The notes under the pieces are model-generated. The model ran no database searches. It worked only from the letters and a program-made list of their open reading frames with translations, and was not told the DNA's origin. Positions 4,090 to 7,121 of a stretch of DNA of 7,121 nt are shown here, one piece after another. Both the position numbers and the translations under genes were made by a program. Position 1 is the first letter of the stretch; every line of letters starts with the position of its first letter. The DNA comes from CAZQEZ01 sp964592475 (GTDB lineage Bacteria; Bacteroidota; Bacteroidia; Cytophagales; Cyclobacteriaceae), in the NCBI GenBank assembly GCA_964592475.1, contig CAZQEZ010000194.1:1-7121 (forward strand), written 5' to 3'.

Positions 4090-7032
4090 ATGTTCCTCAA
4101 TTGCCACAGCTACTACAGTTTCAAATATGGCACCCTCTCGGTGGAAGACCTGATCGCGGAAGCTAAAAAAATTGGCTTGCGGCAGCTCACCCTCACCGAT
4201 ATCAATAATACCTCCGGCATATTTCCTTTCGTGAAAAGCTGCCTGCAAAACAACATCAAGCCCATCGTGGGCATTGAGTTTCGCAGGGAAGACCAATTTG
4301 ACTTCATTGGGTTGGCGCAAAATAACCAGGGCTTTTATGAATTGAACAAACACCTGACTGATAGACTTCGGGAAACCAGCACTCCCCTGCCCGATTTTCA
4401 GCATTGCTACCTGGTCTACGATTTTCAAAATTACCCCCAACGACCTTTACGTGAATACGAATTTATCGGCATCCGACCGCACCAGGTCAACATGCTATTC
4501 AAATCGTGCTTGAAAGAGCAACTGCACAAGCTAGTGATCCTGCAGCCGGTAATCATCCGCGACAAAAGTGAATTCCAATTCCACCGTGTACTACGCTCCA
4601 TTGATAAAAACCTGGTGATCAGCCGTTTACCTTCACATCTGCATGGTTTGAGAAATGAGCATTTTGTGCCACTTAAAACACTGCTGGATTGCTATCAGCA
4701 GTACCCGCAAATTATTATCAATACCGAAAAAATACTGGAAGAATGCACCTTCCTCTACGATTTTACTAATCAAAAAAACCGGCAAAATAAGAAAACCTTC
4801 TTAGGTAGTCGTTACGAGGACAAGCTGCACCTGGAAGAGCTGGCTCTGCAGGGCATGAAAAATCGCTATGGCGAAAATAATCCCGAAGCCTTGCGTCGCA
4901 TTCAAAAAGAACTAAAGATCATTGATGACCTGGATTTCAATGCTTATTTTCTAATCACACACGACATTGTTAGCTTTGCCCGCAGCCAGGGTTTTTTCTA
5001 CGTGGGACGCGGCAGCGGGGCCAACAGCATTACCGCTTACTGCCTGGAAATTACCGACGTGGATCCCATCGAACTGGATTTGTACTTTGAACGGTTTCTC
5101 AACATTTACCGAAGCTCTCCACCGGATTTCGATATGGACTTCTCCTGGAAAGACCGGGATGAGATACACAAATATATTTTTAAAAAATACGGTGAAGACC
5201 ACACGGTATTGCTGGCCAACTTCAATACCTTCAAAGGCCGCTCCATCGTAAGGGAGCTGGGTAAAGTATTTGGTCTGCCCAAAGCGGAAATTGACGAGTT
5301 GGTATCTTCACGAGGACCGCAAAAGAAAGAGGAAGTAACCCAGCTTATTTTTCATTATGGTCAAAAAATGCAAGACTTCCCCAACCATCTCTCCATTCAT
5401 GCAGGAGGTGTCCTGATTTCGGAGAAGCCTATCTATCACTACACCGCCACTGAATTGCCGCCCAAAAATTTCCCCCTCACCCAGTTTGACATGTACATTG
5501 CCGAGGATATCAAATTTGATAAGCTGGATGTACTCAGCCAGCGGGGACTGGGTCATATACGCACCGCAATGGAGCTGATTGAGGAAAACAAAGGCGTGAA
5601 AGTAGATGTGTCGCGAGTGCACAAATTCAAAAAAGATCCGATACTGAATCAGGCACTGGCCAAAGGTGATACTATCGGATGTTTTTATATCGAGTCGCCA
5701 GCCATGCGCCAATTGATGCTCAAGTTGCGCTGCAAGTCCTACCCGGTACTGGTGGCCGCCAGCTCCATCATTCGACCCGGGGTGGCCAGCTCGGGTATGA
5801 TGCGCGAATACATTGAAAATCACCTGGCTCCTGAGAAGGTTGTCTATCGTCACCCCAAAATGAAGGAACTATTGGAAGATACTTACGGCATTATGGTATA
5901 CCAGGAAGATGTGATCAAAGTAGCTCACCATTTTGGAGGCATTGGTATGGCCGAGGCGGATGTATTGCGCAAAGGCATGTCGGGCAAAGGCCGCTCTAAG
6001 GCGCAGATCATGGAAATAAGGGATGCCTTTTTTCGCAACTGCATTGAGAAGAGCTACCCGGAAAAAACGGTGGCTGAAGTATGGCGTCAAATCGAGAGTT
6101 TTGCCGGCTACTCTTTTTCCAAGGCACACTCGGCCAGCTTTGCCGTAGAAAGCTACCAGAGCCTGTTCTTACGCTGCTATTACCCGCTGGAATTCATGGT
6201 AGCGGTAATTAACAACTTTGGCGGCTTTTACCGTACTGAGTTTTATGTGCAGGAGGCACGCAAGCTGGGTGGTACCGTCCTGGCGCCTTGCGTAAATCAC
6301 AGCTTGTACCTTACCACCCTGTATGACAAACAGGTTTACCTGGGTTTTGTGCACATTCGTGACCTGGAGCAGCAGCTTGCCTTACGCGTTGTAGAAGAGC
6401 ATATCAAACATGGTAATTATCTCAGCCTTTCCGATTTTTTGCACCGGGTACCCATTGGCATTGAGCAGCTAACTATCCTGATACGTATCGGAGCCTTTCG
6501 CTTTACTGGCAGGAACAAGAAAGAGCTGCTTTGGGAAGCAGACCTGCTGATGATGAAAAAGAAGAAGATAAAAGTAGGCGAAAATTATTTGTTTGAGGAT
6601 ATGACGCCTAACCTGCAATTACCAGCGCTGGACAGCGAAATGTACGAAGACTCCTTTGATGAAATGGAACTGCTTGGTTTTCCGCTATGCTTTATTTACG
6701 ACCTGCTCGATTACCCGATTGAAGGTACCATTACCACCAGCCAGATGGAGAAAATGCATGGCCGGCGGGTAAAAATGATTGGCTATTTGATCACCACTAA
6801 AGAGGTGCGCACGGTAAAAAAAGAGCGCATGAACTTCGGCACTTTTATGGATTATGAAGGCAACCTTTTTGACAGCACCCATTTTCCAGGTTCGGCCAGG
6901 AATTTCCCTTTCCTGGGCAAAGGATTTTACCTGCTGCAGGGAAAAATTGTGGATGATTTCGGCGTACCTTCCATCGAAGTAAATTACATGGAAAAGATAC
7001 CGATGGTTCCTGACCCGAGGTATAAGAAATAA
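4090..7032 (+). CDS. dnaE: DNA polymerase III alpha subunit, short (accessory-type) DnaE
   Basis: This 980-residue C-family DNA polymerase extends DNA from a primer. ATG 4090 is preferred to a TTG at 4081. Domains: PHP (about 1-210); polymerase core with GRGSGANS (307-314), PDFDMDF (345-351, catalytic Asp346 and Asp348), HAGG (437-440), third Asp477 in IKFDKLD, YQED (604-607) and FAGYSFSKAHS (671-681); helix-hairpin-helix/linker region (about 770-870); OB-fold (about 892-970). The PHP metal site is degraded: NCHS replaces the usual HxHS, and LTDI (35-38) replaces LTDH. The protein ends after the OB-fold, so the tau-binding domain of replicative DnaE (1160 residues in E. coli) is missing. Length and architecture fit the second, translesion-type DnaE (DnaE2/ImuC-like) rather than the replicase. 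No imuA, imuB or dinB is in the window. It is divergent from xseAB. Confidence 0.93.
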   Translation: MFLNCHSYYSFKYGTLSVEDLIAEAKKIGLRQLTLTDINNTSGIFPFVKSCLQNNIKPIVGIEFRREDQFDFIGLAQNNQGFYELNKHLTDRLRETSTPLPDFQHCYLVYDFQNYPQRPLREYEFIGIRPHQVNMLFKSCLKEQLHKLVILQPVIIRDKSEFQFHRVLRSIDKNLVISRLPSHLHGLRNEHFVPLKTLLDCYQQYPQIIINTEKILEECTFLYDFTNQKNRQNKKTFLGSRYEDKLHLEELALQGMKNRYGENNPEALRRIQKELKIIDDLDFNAYFLITHDIVSFARSQGFFYVGRGSGANSITAYCLEITDVDPIELDLYFERFLNIYRSSPPDFDMDFSWKDRDEIHKYIFKKYGEDHTVLLANFNTFKGRSIVRELGKVFGLPKAEIDELVSSRGPQKKEEVTQLIFHYGQKMQDFPNHLSIHAGGVLISEKPIYHYTATELPPKNFPLTQFDMYIAEDIKFDKLDVLSQRGLGHIRTAMELIEENKGVKVDVSRVHKFKKDPILNQALAKGDTIGCFYIESPAMRQLMLKLRCKSYPVLVAASSIIRPGVASSGMMREYIENHLAPEKVVYRHPKMKELLEDTYGIMVYQEDVIKVAHHFGGIGMAEADVLRKGMSGKGRSKAQIMEIRDAFFRNCIEKSYPEKTVAEVWRQIESFAGYSFSKAHSASFAVESYQSLFLRCYYPLEFMVAVINNFGGFYRTEFYVQEARKLGGTVLAPCVNHSLYLTTLYDKQVYLGFVHIRDLEQQLALRVVEEHIKHGNYLSLSDFLHRVPIGIEQLTILIRIGAFRFTGRNKKELLWEADLLMMKKKKIKVGENYLFEDMTPNLQLPALDSEMYEDSFDEMELLGFPLCFIYDLLDYPIEGTITTSQMEKMHGRRVKMIGYLITTKEVRTVKKERMNFGTFMDYEGNLFDSTHFPGSARNFPFLGKGFYLLQGKIVDDFGVPSIEVNYMEKIPMVPDPRYKK

Positions 7033-7045
7033 TTACTTGAAAATA

Positions 7046-7081
7046 TCAGTTAAAAACCAATTGTCTTTAATAATTAACTGA
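7046..7081 (+). other. Inverted repeat after dnaE, weak terminator candidate
   Basis: TCAGTTAA (7046-7053) pairs with TTAACTGA (7074-7081) around a 20-base loop, 13 bases after the dnaE stop. The stem is AT-rich and no T-tract follows, so intrinsic termination is doubtful. The remaining bases to 7121 are AT-rich with no gene visible. Confidence 0.3.
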
Positions 7082-7121
7082 AATTTGGCACCTAAAAATT
7101 AAAATAAAAATTCCTTAAAAT

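Noticed and set aside
3979..4440. N-terminal extension of xseA on the minus strand (the frame stays open)
   Set aside because: The XseA match begins at ATG 3978, the promoter lies inside the extension, and the extra part is antisense to dnaE with no XseA-like sequence.
4951..6129. Several open frames on the minus strand and in other frames inside dnaE
   Set aside because: They are shadows of the 980-codon polymerase gene and show no recognisable protein character or start signals.

Overview
The window looks like a piece of a Bacteroidota chromosome, probably Cytophagales-like. Four places carry a match to the Bacteroidota -7 promoter element TAnnTTTG, in front of the SRP RNA, xseA, the short dnaE and an 80-residue unknown gene. 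Coding regions are of moderate GC and sit between very AT-rich spacers. Most genes lack a Shine-Dalgarno sequence, and the protein sequences fit this phylum. This placement is inferred from motifs; no search could be run.

Layout. Positions 1-331 are AT-rich spacer, with perhaps the last codons of an upstream gene at the very start. A 48-codon, strongly acidic small gene (332-478, +) has a near-perfect Shine-Dalgarno and a hairpin/T-tract terminator directly behind it. It converges on an 80-residue protein of unknown function (505-747, -). A gene-free stretch (748-1265) holds a cluster of GTGCCTTCGTGGC-type repeats in both orientations: a long inverted pair and a degenerate 40-bp tandem array. 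Next comes the small bacterial SRP RNA with its own promoter and terminator (about 1243-1389). A 67-residue unknown gene (1552-1755, +) follows, whose stop codon abuts the start of an FtsE-type ABC ATPase (1756-2463, +).

The second half concerns DNA metabolism. xseA and xseB (exonuclease VII, minus strand, overlapping by 11 bases) lie back to back with a 980-residue, short-form DNA polymerase III alpha subunit (4090-7032, +). This DnaE paralogue has the polymerase active-site aspartates but a degraded PHP metal site, and it lacks the tau-binding C-terminus of replicative DnaE. That architecture resembles the accessory, translesion-type alpha subunits. The 111-bp divergent spacer carries the xseA promoter and, on the dnaE side, an operator-like array of three CTAAA/TTTAG half-sites that encloses the likely -7 box.

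How the genes may work together. xseAB and dnaE could form a divergent repair module, with exonuclease VII trimming single-stranded DNA and the accessory polymerase filling or bypassing lesions; this is an inference from position. The SRP RNA and FtsE are housekeeping functions of protein targeting and the cell envelope. The most unusual items are the acidic small gene, the repeat cluster and the dnaE operator-like array. I see no CRISPR array, insertion sequence, tRNA, rRNA or phage gene.
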